Shown here: piece after piece, positions 1 to 11,560 of the stretch
Position numbering within the stretch: the stretch's first letter is position 1
Layout of the letters: each line of letters begins with the position of its first letter
Source of the DNA: Anodontia alba
Taxonomy: Eukaryota > Mollusca > Bivalvia > Lucinida > Lucinidae
Assembly: GCA_964016985.1 (NCBI GenBank)
Contig: OZ024823.1
Location: forward strand, 42,194,264 to 42,258,263
DNA length: 64,000 bases
Direction: 5' to 3'
Position numbers and translations under genes: made by a program
The notes under the pieces: model-generated
Told to the model about the DNA's origin: nothing
Seen by the model: the letters and a program-made list of their open reading frames with translations, nothing else
The model's database searches: none

Positions 1-201
1 TATTTGAGTGGAGAATTAATCAGGAAAAATATTTAGTTCACAGGAGACTGGAGCCAGGCTACCTGCGCATCCGCACAGTCTGACCAGAATCTTCATTATC
101 CACATGAAGAAACTTAACTTCTCGGTTATCCAAAATGCCCCCAGTGAAGATTCTGATCAGACTGATCTTAATCTTTGCTGGGCGCACATGTCCGAAAGTA
201 C

Positions 202-306
202 GTTTTCGGAAGTTGTGGCTCGTTTCCGGACGGTGGGGTTTGTTTTCGGGCGTTGTTGCTAGTTTTCGGACGTTGTGGCTCGTTTTCGGACGTTGTGGCT
301 CGTTTT
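202..306 (+). repeat. 20-bp minisatellite, five copies
   Basis: The unit GTTTTCGGACGTTGTGGCTC is repeated five times head to tail; the last two full units are identical and the first three have 1-5 changes. It follows a degenerate piece of the CAGATCAG-type MITE (about 1-190) and precedes an F2 MITE. Confidence 0.85.
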
Positions 307-371
307 GTTACTGGGCTTGCTGCGGTTTTTCTTTTTTTGCTTTATTCAACTATGACATAATTTATATAGTT

Positions 372-583
372 TTAACCCTTGTCATGCTGAATAAATCACT
401 ACACCCATTTCTAATTTCCAGCCAATTAGATTACTTGATCCGGGTTTTTTGTGTATAGATATTCGCATATTCAATGGCAAACAGTGCAGATCCAGATCAG
501 TTGGCTTCTTCAGAAGCCAACTGATCTGGATCTACACTGTTTGCTAAGACAGGGCATGTCGTGTTCAGCAAGAGAAGGGTTAA
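372..583 (+). mobile_element. F2 piggyBac-like MITE with clan A hairpin
   Basis: The element is flanked by TTAA on both sides and its ends are CCCTTGTCATGCTGAA and TTCAGCAAGAGAAGGG. TTAA duplication plus CCC-type ends is the hallmark of the piggyBac superfamily. The centre (about 476-545) is an almost perfect hairpin starting GCAAACAGTGCAGATCCAGA and reading back to TCTACACTGTTTGC. It has no coding capacity. Confidence 0.8.
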
Positions 584-693
584 GTGATCTCGACGAAGCG
601 GCAGAGGGATTTAGATTGTATGAACTTTTCTGTAGCGACAGCTTAAGGACTGCTGAACGAGGAGAAGGTGCAAGAAGTCAAAGCAGCGCAAAC

Positions 694-957
694 CATTATG
701 AAAACATGCCTTTTCAAATATATAGAAAATTTCACCTACAAAAACTGAAAATTTTCAGATAGAAAACTCTGATATTTTTCATATTTCTGCTCAAAAATAG
801 ATTGTGGGTACTCGTTAGAACCCCCTCGGCGAGGCGGTTCTAACGAGTACCCACGATCTATGTTTTTGAGCAGAAATAAGAAAAATAATGTATACCCCTG
901 TAAACCCCAGTTTTGCTATATAAGGGGTTAAAATTATACAGGCATGTTTTCGTGATG
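694..957 (+). mobile_element. F1 hairpin element (copy a)
   Basis: The ends are CATTATGAAAACATGCC and GGCATGTTTTCGTGATG, an inverted repeat of about 17 bp. The centre is a palindrome of nearly 50 bp per arm containing GGGTACTCGTTAGAACC and its complement (clan B core). The two side arms differ: one carries CAAATATATAGAAAATTT, the other TAAACCCCAGTTTT. F1 occurs ten times in this window. Confidence 0.85.
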
Positions 958-1385
958 AGTGATAATAAACGCAAATAGTAATAGTCAACACAAATAGTAA
1001 TAGTCAACGCAAATGATAATATTCTAGAAACCAGCGTAACAAAGCTTGGGAAAGATCGACAGAAAGAATAATGTCTGTTTACATTATTTGTTTAGCCCTG
1101 GCATTAGACAGCTTCTTTCATTGTGTTCAATATGTTTGAAGGATTAAAAATGGAAAGAGTGTGTACCACATATTTAGTATACGAGAGATGGTGAAACTAT
1201 TTTTTGTAAATATTTAGAATTAGAGAAGTTATGACGTTGTGATTTGCAGTTGCAGGGCTGCGGGGGAGACAATAAAAATAATGCATTTTGGATGCCCTGA
1301 ACAGCTCAAATTTGTGGTGAATTATTTGACACCTTTAAAGTTTAACCTGCTGAAATTAAGATAGCAACAAGACAGCTAAACTAGC

Positions 1386-1585
1386 GTGTTTACCCTAAGT
1401 ATTCGGACATCTTAACTTCTTACCATACTGGTCCTAAAATTTGAACAAGTCCGTATTGTTACCTGTTAATGCGTCTAATATTTGTTGGATGAGTTGTAAA
1501 CAGTATGGACTCTGATCAGACTGTAACGAGGCGTCTAATCTTGGACTACACTGTTTATTCATGCCCACGCCCCTCCGTCCCAATA
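1386..1585 (+). mobile_element. F3 MITE, degenerate
   Basis: It begins like other F3 copies with TTTACCCTAAGTATTCGGAC and carries CTTACCATACTGGTCCTAAA, followed by a decayed clan A hairpin (GTAAACAGTATGGACTC ... GGACTACACTGTTTATTC). The far end is not well preserved. Confidence 0.55.
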
Positions 1586-2199
1586 ATTAGGTTTATTACA
1601 GTACTTTCCTATTTTTTTACAGAAAGTAAGCATTACATTTAATTCAAGTTGTTTTCAGAGTAGACAATTTGAGTGAAATGTCCAATTTTATTTTCTGGGA
1701 AACCTAACGAAAACATTGAAACGATTTGAAATGTAAAATAAAATTATAAAGGATCCCCTTTGATTTTAAGACCCCTGATTCTAAGAAAAATGTCAACAAT
1801 TTGTCGTCTGGTTTTAGCCTTTGTGGTACTAAAGATTAAATTCAGCATATTACTGTTCTTTTAGAATCACTTGGAACGATATTTTGTTGCACCTATTATT
1901 CAAATGCGATATAGGCATTCGGTTTTCCAACCGTCTGTTTGTCCGTGCGTCCGTCAACCTTTGCGTCAACTATGTGCTGATTTGTTCTTGTCGCAACTGT
2001 AAATAAATGGCCACATACAGACTGGCTGATCATCATTTGACAACTGTTCCTAATGACATGACATTAATAGTGTTGACTAGATCGTTAAACTCCAAACAAA
2101 ACCTCCCAGATCTGTATTAGGACAACAAAGTTAACATACATGCAAATATATCTAATGATCAAATATCTTCACCATGCACCGTCAAGCAAAGCAAACACA

Positions 2200-2473
2200 G
2201 GGCTGCGTTTAAAAGTGCAAAGTGGTCGTTTTACCCTGGATCCCTGTACCTAATGCCGACAGGAGCTCCTGTCGGCATTAGGTACAGGGATCTAGGGCAA
2301 AACGTTCGAGGGTAACTTGGTCTTTTGAACGTAGTCAATGGCTATGTTTAAATGTGCAAGTTACTCGCGAGGGTTTGCCCTGGACCCCTGCTCATGTTGG
2401 CATTCGTCATTAGGTACAGGGGTCCAGGGCAAACCATTCGCTATCACTTTGCACTTTTGAACGCAGTCCTGGT
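2200..2473 (+). repeat. Two tandem ~135-bp hairpin elements
   Basis: Both copies start with GTTTAAAAGTGCAA-like sequence and end with CTTTTGAACG(T/C)AGT. The first has a near-perfect palindrome at 2240-2303 (CCCTGGATCCCTGTACCTAA and its complement). The second (about 2370-2430) has the same outer arms, CCCTGGACCCCTG / CAGGGGTCCAGGG, but its inner arms no longer match. Confidence 0.75.
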
Positions 2474-2505
2474 TTCACTCTTGGGTGGATCATATAAAAA
2501 TAAAT

Positions 2506-2851
2506 TACAGTCGAACAGCAATGGCTCGAACATCTATGGGGCTATGGACATGTGTTTGAGATCAGGGTAGTTCGGGCCACTAAGAGTTAATTATGCCGCC
2601 AGGTCAGGGGATAAATGACAATAATTTAGGAAAATCTTTCGCTCTTTTATACAATAATGGTATGTTGAGTGTACTCATTAGAATCGCCTCGACGAGGTTA
2701 GTATACACTACATACAATTTAATTATAAAATGAGAAAATTTCCCTATATAGTTTTGAGCTGACCGAAGAATTTCGTAGGGATTCAAAAATGAGTTCGAAC
2801 TAGCCATGATAAACGAGCCATCGGGGTTAGAGCTATTGAGGTTATACTGTA
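2506..2851 (-). mobile_element. F8 MITE (Tc/mariner-like ends, clan B core)
   Basis: Terminal repeats read TACAGTCGAACAGCAATGGC at one end and GAGGTTATACTGTA at the other. TA boundaries and CAGT ends suggest a pogo/Tigger-type Tc1-mariner relative. The centre carries GTACTCATTAGAATCGCCTC, with its partner arm partly deleted. A second copy is at 18374-18734. Confidence 0.65.
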
Positions 2852-2931
2852 CTTTGTAAATTCGTGGAAGAGTATCCCGTATATCATAAGGGATCAACTT
2901 TTTTCCTAATTTTGCCAGTTTCGAATCTGTG

Positions 2932-3213
2932 CATCACGAAAACATGCCTATATAATGTTGATCCCCTTAAACCCCACTTTTATAGAGTAAAACTGCGGTT
3001 TACAGGGGTATACAATATTATTCTTATTTCTGCACAAAAACATAGATTGTGGGTACTCGTTAGAACCGCCTCGCCGAGGCGGTTCTAACGAGTACCCACA
3101 ATCTATGTTTTGAGCAGTAATATAAGAAAATATCAGAATTTTTTATCTGAAAATTTTCATTTTTTTGGGTGGTAAAATTTTCAGTATATTTGAATAGGCT
3201 TGTTTTCGTAATG
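2932..3213 (-). mobile_element. F1 hairpin element (copy b)
   Basis: The ends are CATCACGAAAACATGCC and GGCTTGTTTTCGTAATG. The centre, about 3035-3120, is a palindrome with GTGGGTACTCGTTAGAACC in each arm. Orientation is opposite to copy a. Confidence 0.85.
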
Positions 3214-3433
3214 ATGAAGCTGCTATGCAAAAGGTTTGCTTCATGTTGTGTATTAGACTAGCTACTAGTCGGATATCAATATTATTTTCATCATGAATTA
3301 AGGGCCCTCTATTGCTTTTCTCACCTCTTTGATAGCAGCAACTCATCTTGAAGATATCTTGATGTCAGAGACCAACTATTAGAGACTGGCTATACAAAGT
3401 ATCATACATAAATTCGAATCAGCTTATAGTAAG

Positions 3434-3437
<4 letters not shown>

Positions 3438-3469
<32 letters not shown>
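3438..3469 (+). repeat. Poly(A) tract
   Basis: A run of A residues a little over 30 nt long. No SINE or LINE body is recognisable just upstream, so it may be a simple tract. Confidence 0.9.
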
Positions 3470-3470
<1 letters not shown>

Positions 3471-3866
3471 ATGACAGCAAGGGCTAGGAGCTAGTCTAGT
3501 TGTGTATCAGCAGATTAATGCCGTGAAAAGATGGCTGAAACCCAGTTAACGTTCTACAATGGACATGCTACCTGAAAAGAAGCAGTTTAATGTCACTTTA
3601 TTTTTCCTCGGAGGCACTGACACTTAATGTCACAGCACGTCTATAGTTTATATATATTAATTTTAGGCTTTAGTAAAAATAAATAAATAAATAAATAAAA
3701 CAACTAGAAATGTGTCCCCGCCTGAACGCAAATTGCTAAGGCCTGAAAAACTTAAACGCAAATTGCTAACGCCATCTCGGACGCGGGCGGAGACGGACGG
3801 ACGCGCTAACTGACAGGGGTAACACTATATGTTCTTTCCACCATTCTTCGAATGTGTGTGTGTGTG

Positions 3867-3893
3867 GGAGGGGGGGGTGGAGGGGGGGGGGGG
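3867..3893 (+). repeat. G-rich tract
   Basis: A (TG)n stretch runs into repeated G-runs of 4 to 12. The plus strand could form a G-quadruplex. Confidence 0.8.
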
Positions 3894-5436
3894 ATAAAAT
3901 ATGCAATATATAGGGGACTAACATCTTGGTAATCAAGCTAATAGGAAAATAAAATACTAAACATTAGTACAGGGAGTCATTGTTCATTTAATACTGCCAT
4001 CCAAGAGAACAGAGCTAATGTTCAGACGAGGTATTTGATAACGTGTCCTGTCCATATACACGTTAAGATTAAGCACTCTATAGGACTAAACGATCAGATG
4101 AAAATAACTTGTTTTGCACTGAAAATAAGACGACTTTCTTATTCCACTTCCCTCCGAAGACAAATTGAATAAAATCTTGTTTTATGTGAACAATGAAATC
4201 TCAATTTTTAAAAACAAAATGGCGTTTTACAGTCACAACGTTAATCTTGAAACTTTCAACTTGGAACCTCTCCTATGTTTTTGCGCAATTAGACTCATCC
4301 GTGTTCCGCTGACAGTTTAATAAACAAAATAGCCTCATGAATTACTACTACCATATGAAGAAATATAGGCAAACTCTGCAATTCTCCACTTTATATAGTA
4401 AAAAGGGTCAGAAATTATCAGGAGGTTCACGTGATATTCTCTGTATGGGTTTGGTGTTTGTCAGTCGAATAAAATGTCAATCACCATTTTCAAGAGAAAA
4501 AATATTTCAATATGTTGTCTGCTTAAATTTTTACCCAATCTGTTAAGGTTAAGGTAAATATGACAATAAAGAGTATGCGTGTGTATCTACATGTGGTCTT
4601 GAAACAAAGATCACATGGTCTTGAGACAAAAATGGAATAAGCCAAGCAGAGACAAAGAGAAAAGTAAGACAATGAGCGGTTCACTGTCACAATGTCTTAC
4701 CTTTGTCCTACCGCAGACGATAATAAGCAGACGACAGATAAAAGACATTTGAAAATAAAGTTTGTGATTTCATTCGAGTCATCCCTTTAGAGACTATTTG
4801 AATGCATATCTTATTTTTAATTTGTAGGCGAAATAAACTTACTTGAGATACATGTTTGATGACACACAAGATAATTGTATTAAAAAGCAAGTCTGAACAA
4901 AACATAAGAAATAATTTGTATTGTATGTCACAGGGGAATATTTGGTGACATTGAAGTTTTTGAGATTTTTGAGAGTGATCAAAATCAGATAAATGTAGAT
5001 CTGCATTTGCTCGGAGCTCTTGGGTTTATATTGGGCACACTATGCACAGATACTTGGGATCAGGTGATCGTTTTTTTTGTTTTTTCAAAAGAAGTTTTGC
5101 CATTTACTATAACTCGAACACTTCTGATGGTTATTCATAATTTGTTTTAGAAAGTTCATGACAAAAGTTTAAAAAAAAAAATCTTTTTCAAGTTCAAGAC
5201 TTCAATTTAAGCCTTGATGATGAAAGATACTTTTTTTCTAAACTTTCTCTGTAAGTGTCTAAACATTTTTTTTTTGACCACGAGAAGTGTTCAAATTATA
5301 GTAAAATGCAAAACACCTTTTGAAAAATCTATGCAAGAGACCAGTTTGGGACAGAAAGCTCACCTGACCCCAAATATCTGTGCTGACTGAACGCAATTAG
5401 GCCTACTGCTATTTTTGATAATCAGCAGGGGTGATT

Positions 5437-5655
5437 TTAACTCTTATATACCACGCTATGAGCAGATTCAGCAGACGACAAACTAATGATATTTTTTTCT
5501 TACTTTTCTTAGAAAATAGAATCTGATACTTCATGCAAATTGTCGCCTTAGGAGACAATTTGCATGAAGTGTCAAATCCTGTTTTCTAGGAAAAATAAGA
5601 AAACTATCTCAAAATGTCGTTTGCTGAAATTTTTACCCAGTATGCAAAGCGTTAA
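5437..5655 (+). mobile_element. F5 hairpin MITE
   Basis: The ends are TTAACTCTTATATACCACGC and CCCAGTATGCAAAGCGTTAA. The core is a palindrome with CATGCAAATTGTC in one arm and GACAATTTGCATG in the other, flanked by TTTTCTTAGAAAATAG-like arms. Other copies are near 10083, 35095, 36505, 37053, 55023 and 60198, with a partial copy at 6935-7075. Confidence 0.75.
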
Positions 5656-5965
5656 TATCGCACAAGATATAAGCCGCATTGTCATAAAACGTACATAAGG
5701 GCATGTGCGTCCAGTGAAGAGTTGTGTCAGCCTGCGCATACGCGCAGTCTGTTCAGTATCTTCACTGGGCGCAGTTTAGATAGACGAGGATGTAAAGTTT
5801 CATCATGCGGGCAACAAAGACAGACCAGACTGTGCGGATTTGACTTTGGGCGCATATGTCAGAAGAGTCGTTTTCTCACGTCGCGGCTCACGTTTTCGTA
5901 TAGAAATTAGAAAGAAAAAAAGTGTTGTATGTTTTACTATTATTAGAACCAGATCTTTTTTTTTA

Positions 5966-6246
5966 CATCACGAAAACACGCCTATATAATTTTGACCCCC
6001 TTAAACCCCACTTTTATATAGTTAAACGTGGGTTTACAGGAGTATACATTATTTTTCTTATTTCTGCTCAAAAACATATATTGTGGGTACTCGTTAGAAC
6101 CGCCTCGCCGAGGCGGTTCTAACAAGTACCCACAATCTATGTTTTGAGCAGAAATATGAAAAATATAATAATTTTTATCTGATTTTTTTTTTCATTTTTT
6201 GATGGTAAAATTTTCAGTATATTTGAATAGGCTTGTTTTCGTAATG
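5966..6246 (-). mobile_element. F1 hairpin element (copy c)
   Basis: The ends are CATCACGAAAACACGCC and GGCTTGTTTTCGTAATG, with the clan B palindrome at about 6063-6152. One arm has AACAAGTACCC where the other has GGGTACTCGTT, a single uncompensated change. Confidence 0.85.
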
Positions 6247-6525
6247 ATCTTAACTCATAGAGTTAGACTGAGTTTGTGCTTAATTAAGGTTTTCTCCTTA
6301 CTGTCGAAAGAACAATGTTATAGATGTGTAACGGAATTTCGTGCCCAAACAAAACCATTTCGGTTGTCGGAAACCAAGAGCTATACAATCGGTAAACGGA
6401 TGAATATAAGGAAATAAAAAGTTACTTCTCGCAGAAATATCAGTAGTTACTTTTTCATCAATTTCAATCTGGCCCCCGCCCCACCCTGCCTCCCCCACCC
6501 CCCCCACTCCCCCACGAACGGGAAA

Positions 6526-6596
6526 TTGGCAAATAGTGCAGACCCGGATCAGACGCCGCAGAACGCGGCGTCTGATCAGGCTCTACACTGTTTGCA
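6526..6596 (+). repeat. Clan A hairpin without recognised arms
   Basis: A palindrome with GGCAAATAGTGCAGACCCGG, a GACGCCGCAGAACGCGGCGTC centre split by a short loop, and CTCTACACTGTTTGC at the far side. It has the same core type as F2, F3 and F9. Confidence 0.75.
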
Positions 6597-6770
6597 TTAA
6601 ATACAGGAATTTCTATAAAACATAGTAATAATAAAAACTAACCATACACCCTGCTGTTGGAAATAGACCGGTCCAAAGTGTCGTGGTAGAAGCATCAGCT
6701 AATCGTAAATAGATCAATCAAATGACACGACAATGCAAATGATAATAATTATAATGCAAATGATAATAAT

Positions 6771-6773
6771 GCA

Positions 6774-6822
<49 letters not shown>
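6771..6822 (+). repeat. (ATA)n microsatellite
   Basis: About 17 uninterrupted AAT/ATA trinucleotides, preceded by a short AATGATAAT repeat. A poly(A) run follows at 6903-6930. Confidence 0.9.
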
Positions 6823-7584
6823 CTACAAAAAAAAGGTACGAAATGTGAGTATAATGTATGAAGTGACAAAATTCAACAAACACGTTCTACAGGAATCATA
6901 CCATAAAAAAAAAAAAAAAAAAAAAAAAAAGAAATAGTGATACTTTCTCATTTTCACAGACAATAAGGCTTGACATTTTATTCAAATTTGGAGACAATTT
7001 GAATGGAACGTCTAATCTTATTTTCTGCGAAAAATAAGAGAATATCTTTAAATGTCTGCTTTAATTTATAGTCGGAAGGTTAACGTTTAAAAACCTCACA
7101 CCTCGCGGAAAGTTAGGCTCCGCCCATGTTCAGTGGCTGGTTTAAAAAACTAAACCATTTCCTAACTACAGTTTTGAGGTTTTCCGCTTAACCATAAAAG
7201 CAGAAATGCTATATTTGTTCAAAATTTGGGCAACCCCGGCTCGCCCCGGCCTCTCCAACTCCAATTTACCACTTTACATAGTAAAAAGGGGAATCGTGGG
7301 ATTCGGAAATTCGGAGGAAGATCACGTGATGTATGTCATAAGGGACTTTTCTGGTGTTGTGAATCAATTGTTTTTGTTGATTACTGATTAGTATTTGTTA
7401 CAAAATAATTGTGTGTGCATGTGGGGTGAGTAGGGTGCATATTGGTACCATATGGACTATTGTACAATATTGATATCAACGCATTTATATAGTCAATAAT
7501 TGAATACCTGAATTCTATGTTTTATGTGTAATATAGAATGGACATGTGCAGTTTATTATTTGCGTTTCCGAGTAGACACAACGT

Positions 7585-7735
7585 TTAAACAACGTCGTAT
7601 CAACGTCAATGCAGTGTCACGTTGATAAGACGTTATTTTAACTAATGACGTTCCATCGACGTTGATACGACGTTGTTTGAACGCCATGTCGTTGCATCGA
7701 CGTTGATATGACGTTGTTTTTTAACGTTGTGTGCC
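7585..7735 (+). repeat. ACGTTG-rich short repeat
   Basis: AACGTCGTATCAACGTC-type motifs recur on both strands about every 20-30 bp. AACGTT and its variants link this patch by composition to the arrays at 18.9-22 kb and 34 kb. I see no clean period. Confidence 0.55.
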
Positions 7736-8162
7736 TGCTGTGTTGATTGTTGGACAATTTGAATTACCAATTACCATATTTGACCTAATTACCGCACATT
7801 TGTTTTTCCAAAAGTACTGGGATGATGTGTAGTAGATTATTGACCTAATACGGGCACATTGAAAGAAAGTTCAGCACAGGGCTTCATGAAAGAACGTTTA
7901 ATGTTGCTTGTGTGATTTTTTTTTCTGAATTCCTTTATAAAAAGTCATATGTTGTGGTTTGAAGTGGGTACTGATTTGAATCGCAATGACCTGTCAGTAC
8001 CAACAACACAAGTGGAGACGACTCAAATGAGTGCCCACAGCATGTTCTTTTATAGAGAACAGGATTAAAGTACAGGGGTGGTAACATGAAAACTCAGCAA
8101 TTGCTCTGTATTTCGCTTGTAGAGGTTCGTGCAGTCATTACGTTGAATACGATATTTCTGTC

Positions 8163-8376
8163 TTAACCCTGGTCCTGCTAAACCTGGATATGCCCTGCCT
8201 TTGTAAACAGTGTAGATCCAGATCAGTTGGCTTCTGAAGAAGCCAACTGATCTGGATCTGCTCTGTTTTCCAATAATTATGTGAATTTTTATGAACAATC
8301 TGGATCAAGTAATCTGATTGGCTGAAAATCAGAAATGGGCGTGGCATCCTTATTTATTCAGCAGGACAAGGGTTAA
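8163..8376 (-). mobile_element. F2 piggyBac-like MITE
   Basis: TTAA flanks both ends (8163-8166 and 8373-8376). The ends are CCCTGGTCCTGCTAAA and TTTATTCAGCAGGACAAGGG, reading on the minus strand relative to the copy at 372. The central hairpin at about 8200-8272 is the clan A core with TTGGCTTCT/AGAAGCCAA. Confidence 0.85.
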
Positions 8377-9086
8377 CTGATACCTAACGTGAAAGAAAAG
8401 GTTCTTATCAGATACAAGGCAACGACGGCACATATCCGTCAACTCGTTCGCACAGTTTGATCAGGGCCTTCGTTTGCCGCTTACATGGCCCGCACTAGAT
8501 CAGATGCTGTAAAAACATTAAACAAAAACCAAAGGCCCTGATCGGACTGTGAAAATACATGCTCTGGTTAAGACTATCGCTGGTCCCATATGGTATTGGG
8601 CTCTTTTATCATATTGAGCATGTATATACAAGGGTTCAGGACAACACAGACTCGAAGGTACATCGGTCTGATTATCTTTTTGTCTTATAGATTAGGATAC
8701 TTTAATGTGCTTTGTTTTGTTGATTTTTTTTTCAATCGAAAAAATATTGATATTTATATTTTTCTTATTTCCTCCACGAAAACATATGTTGTACTCACAA
8801 TATATATATGCCATCTGGCAACGGTTCTGGTTCTGAATTAGCAGGTTTTCATTTTGTTTTCATTTTCCTATTGTTTGTTTGATTTAAGCTCAAAAGTCTA
8901 ATCATTATTTTAGACTAGACCGTGCAGGAAGGACAGAATGTGAAAAGAAATCCCCAGTCAACCAGCTGGAATGGTAACAGATTATTTCCTTTCCTTTATC
9001 CGATTGCGCATTCGCACAACCTGATCAGGTTCTTCGTTGCCCACCTACAAAGCAATGTAAAGCAACTACATACCGACGAAGAGAGG

Positions 9087-9385
9087 CCCGGCCTCGGTGG
9101 CTCAGTCGGCTACGGATCCGACTGTTTATCAGGTGATCGCGGATTCGATCCCCGCCGGGTCTGGCAACATTCTCTCGTGGAGATGATTATGAAATTTTCT
9201 ATGGTCATTCTCTCCTTCCCGTTAATTCAAGAAGGGTAGTTGTCAGTTTCTGGTGAAGAAATGTGAACAGGTACTGATTAACCGCTTAGAGGACTACGCC
9301 TACCCAGGAAAAGTGTGGTTAGGTAAACTGACCGGCTCGACATAACTTTAATAGTGTTGAATGAGCCGTTAAACGCCAACGCAAG
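9087..9385 (+). mobile_element. SINE-A, tRNA-derived (copy 1)
   Basis: The head is tRNA-like: A box GGTGGCTCAGTCGG and B box GGATTCGATCC, with acceptor-like ends. The body contains TCTCTCCTTCCCGTTAATTC and GTGTGGTTAGGTAAACTGAC. It lacks the (AAAC)n tail of copy 2 and runs directly into an F4 MITE. Its last ~120 bp are duplicated downstream. Confidence 0.8.
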
Positions 9386-9718
9386 AGGCCTGGGCCCAGT
9401 TGTTCAAAGCTAACGATGTCGTTAGTTAACGATTCGTTAAAATTTAAATCGAGTGATACACAAATATGCTGAATTTTTTTGCTGATTTGGGATTTGATGA
9501 ACAGGTACTGATTAACCGCTTAGAGGACTACGCCTACCCAGGAAAAGTGTGGTTAGGTAAACTGACCGGCTCGACATAACTTTAATAGTGTTGAATGAGC
9601 CGTTAAACGCCAACGCAAGAGGCCTGGGCCCAGTTGTTCAAAGCTAACGATGTCGTTAGTTAACGATTCGTTAAAATTTAAATCGAGTGATACACAAATA
9701 TGCTGAAATTTTTTGCTG
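9265..9718 (+). repeat. Recent 234-bp tandem duplication of SINE tail plus MITE end
   Basis: The segment starting GAACAGGTACTGATTAACCG at 9265 recurs at 9499 with almost no difference over about 215 bp. It spans the SINE-A 3' part and the left end of an F4 MITE. Only the second copy continues into the complete MITE. Confidence 0.9.
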
Positions 9719-9856
9719 AAAAATGTGAGTAGCAAAAGCTACTCACATTTTTTCAGCAAAAAATATCAGAATATTATATATTGAATCTGCTAAAACAGTT
9801 AACGAAATGACCCTTAACGAGCTCGTTAAGCTAACGACGCTTTGAACAACCGGGTC
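9627..9856 (+). mobile_element. F4 PIF/Harbinger-like hairpin MITE
   Basis: The ends are GGCCCAGTTGTTCAAAGC and GCTTTGAACAACCGGGTC, flanked by CTG on both sides (9624-9626, 9857-9859). A 3-bp CWG duplication is typical of PIF/Harbinger. The centre is a hairpin with TGAAAAATGTGAGTAGC in each arm. A truncated duplicate of its left end lies at 9393-9484. Confidence 0.8.
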
Positions 9857-10082
9857 CTGATCAGACTACGAAGCTAGAGCATTCGTTGTTTATATGTGAT
9901 GCACAATGTGGGAAAAGAGTTTTTATGTCATATGCGAACAAAGTACAGGCCCAGATCAGCATGCGCGTCCGTGCAGCCTGATCTGAACATTCTCTTGTCG
10001 TCGACATAAGCTACAGTATCCATTGTTCATGTAAGCGGGCAACGAAAGCACAGATCAACCTGCGCAACTGCGTTAAAGTTTA

Positions 10083-10260
10083 CCATTACCTTTCTCTTAG
10101 CTAATTCAGCAGTAAAATGAGGACATTTTCTTACTTTTACCAGAAAACAGTCTTTGACATTTTATTCAAATTGTCTTCATTTGAAACAGTTTGCATGAAA
10201 TTTCAAAACCTGTTCAATGTGCCGTCTGCTGAAAATTTTACCCAGAGTACTAAGCGTTAC
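10083..10260 (+). mobile_element. F5 MITE, partial hairpin
   Basis: Carries the F5 marks TTCTTACTTTTACCAGAAAA, CATTTTATTCAAATTGTC and CTGAAAATTTTACCCAGAGT. The second palindrome arm is shortened. Confidence 0.6.
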
Positions 10261-10325
10261 AAGAATTATTGTTTCAAATACAAACATCAAAGACCCAGAT
10301 CAGCTTACCCGTCCATATAATCTGA

Positions 10326-10539
10326 TTAACTCTTTCACTGCCACAGGTGATAATAATAGGCTTTTGCAAACAGCATAGAATCAGATGAGACGGCTCAATG
10401 AGCCGTCTCATCTGGATCTATGCTGTTTGACATTCAGTCTTTCAACTTTACATATAAATGTCTTTCCAAACGATAGTTTGTTAAAATTAAAAAAAGCAGA
10501 CGACAAATGTCGTCTGAAATTTGGCGCCGAAAGAGTTAA
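10326..10539 (+). mobile_element. F9 MITE, TTAA-flanked, clan A core
   Basis: TTAA lies at both boundaries and the ends are CTCTTTCACTGCCA and TGGCGCCGAAAGAG. The core hairpin runs GCAAACAGCATAGAATCAGA, TGAGACGGCTC, then back. TTAA flanks again point to piggyBac-type transposition, but the ends are unlike F2. A second copy is at 12880-13092. Confidence 0.75.
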
Positions 10540-10579
10540 GACCTTCTCTGTCCATCAATATATTCTACAATATCTAATA

Positions 10580-10894
10580 GCCGGCCTCGGTGGCTCAGTT
10601 GGATGCGCCGTCCGACTGAGACCAGGAGGTCGCGGGTTCTACCCCCGCCGAGGTCGGCAACATTCTTTCTTGGAGATTGATCATGAAATATTTTCTACGG
10701 TTATTCTCTCCCTTCCGCTGATTCAAGAAGGGCAGTTGTCAGTTTCTGGCGAAAGAATGTGCACAATACTGGTTAACCGCTTAGAGGACAAAGCCTGCCC
10801 AGTAAACGTGTGGTTAGGTAAACTGACCGCGCTCGACATGACCCCACTGGGTTGACTGGGCCATAAAACCTCAAACAAACAAACAAACAAACAA
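10580..10894 (+). mobile_element. SINE-A, tRNA-derived (copy 2, full length)
   Basis: The best copy. The tRNA-like head has a 7-bp acceptor stem (GGCCTCG / CGAGGTC), A box GGTGGCTCAGTTGG, and T arm GCGGGTTCTACCCCCGC. A body of about 230 bp follows, with GACCGCGCTCGACATGACCC, and then a tail of AAAC repeats. This architecture is that of a LINE-mobilised tRNA SINE. Confidence 0.88.
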
Positions 10895-11139
10895 TATCAA
10901 ATGATTCCATGATAGGACGCGAATGCCCTGGACAGTTTGTGCTGGCTGATCATTACCTTTGCTGTCCGCCCATGCCATATGGGCCCTTTTCTCATGGCTT
11001 CGCTCAAATGAACCCCGATGTGAGAAAATGTAACTGCGGACATGTGCAACCGGCGAAGAAACAGGTCTGTGCGCAGATCGATGTGTCTTCGCTGAGCGCA
11101 CATGTCCGAGGATACATTTTCCACGTTGCGACTACACTA

Positions 11140-11334
11140 CATAACGAAAACACGCCTATTCAAATATATTGAAAATTTAACAACCAAAGAAAGGAAAATT
11201 TTCAGTAAAAATTTCTGATATTTTTCAAGTGTCTGCAAATAAGAAAAATAATGTATACTCCTGTAAACCCCAGATTTACTATATTAAAATGGGGTTTAAG
11301 GGGATCAAAATTATATAAGCATGTTTTTATGATG
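11140..11334 (+). mobile_element. F1 element lacking the hairpin (copy d)
   Basis: Both F1 ends and both side arms are present (CATAACGAAAACACGCC ... GCATGTTTTTATGATG), but the central clan B palindrome is reduced to a CAAGTGTCTGCAAATAAG remnant. It shows that the core can be lost while the outer parts stay. Confidence 0.8.
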
Positions 11335-11560
11335 ATATTCTGACCTAAAACACATGCAACACTTTCGAACTGCAAAGAAAAGTAAGATTAACACCCTATT
11401 TATTTTCTGTTGCAATAAAAATCATCTGTGTGTCCATACTTTCTAGCATGTATACTTTATACTGAGGAATAAACATTTTTACCCTCAGCTGTTGATTTAC
11501 ATACATGTTCTGCACACCAGTCCAAGGTTACAAATATAAGTTATTCGTTTCTTCTGCCGT

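Noticed and set aside
9087..9165. Functional tRNA gene
   Set aside because: Box A and box B are present, but the anticodon arm is not well formed and the sequence continues into a SINE body found seven times in the window.
10385..10855. 156-codon open frame on the plus strand
   Set aside because: It reads through an F9 MITE and SINE-A; the same translation fragments recur at other SINE-A copies.
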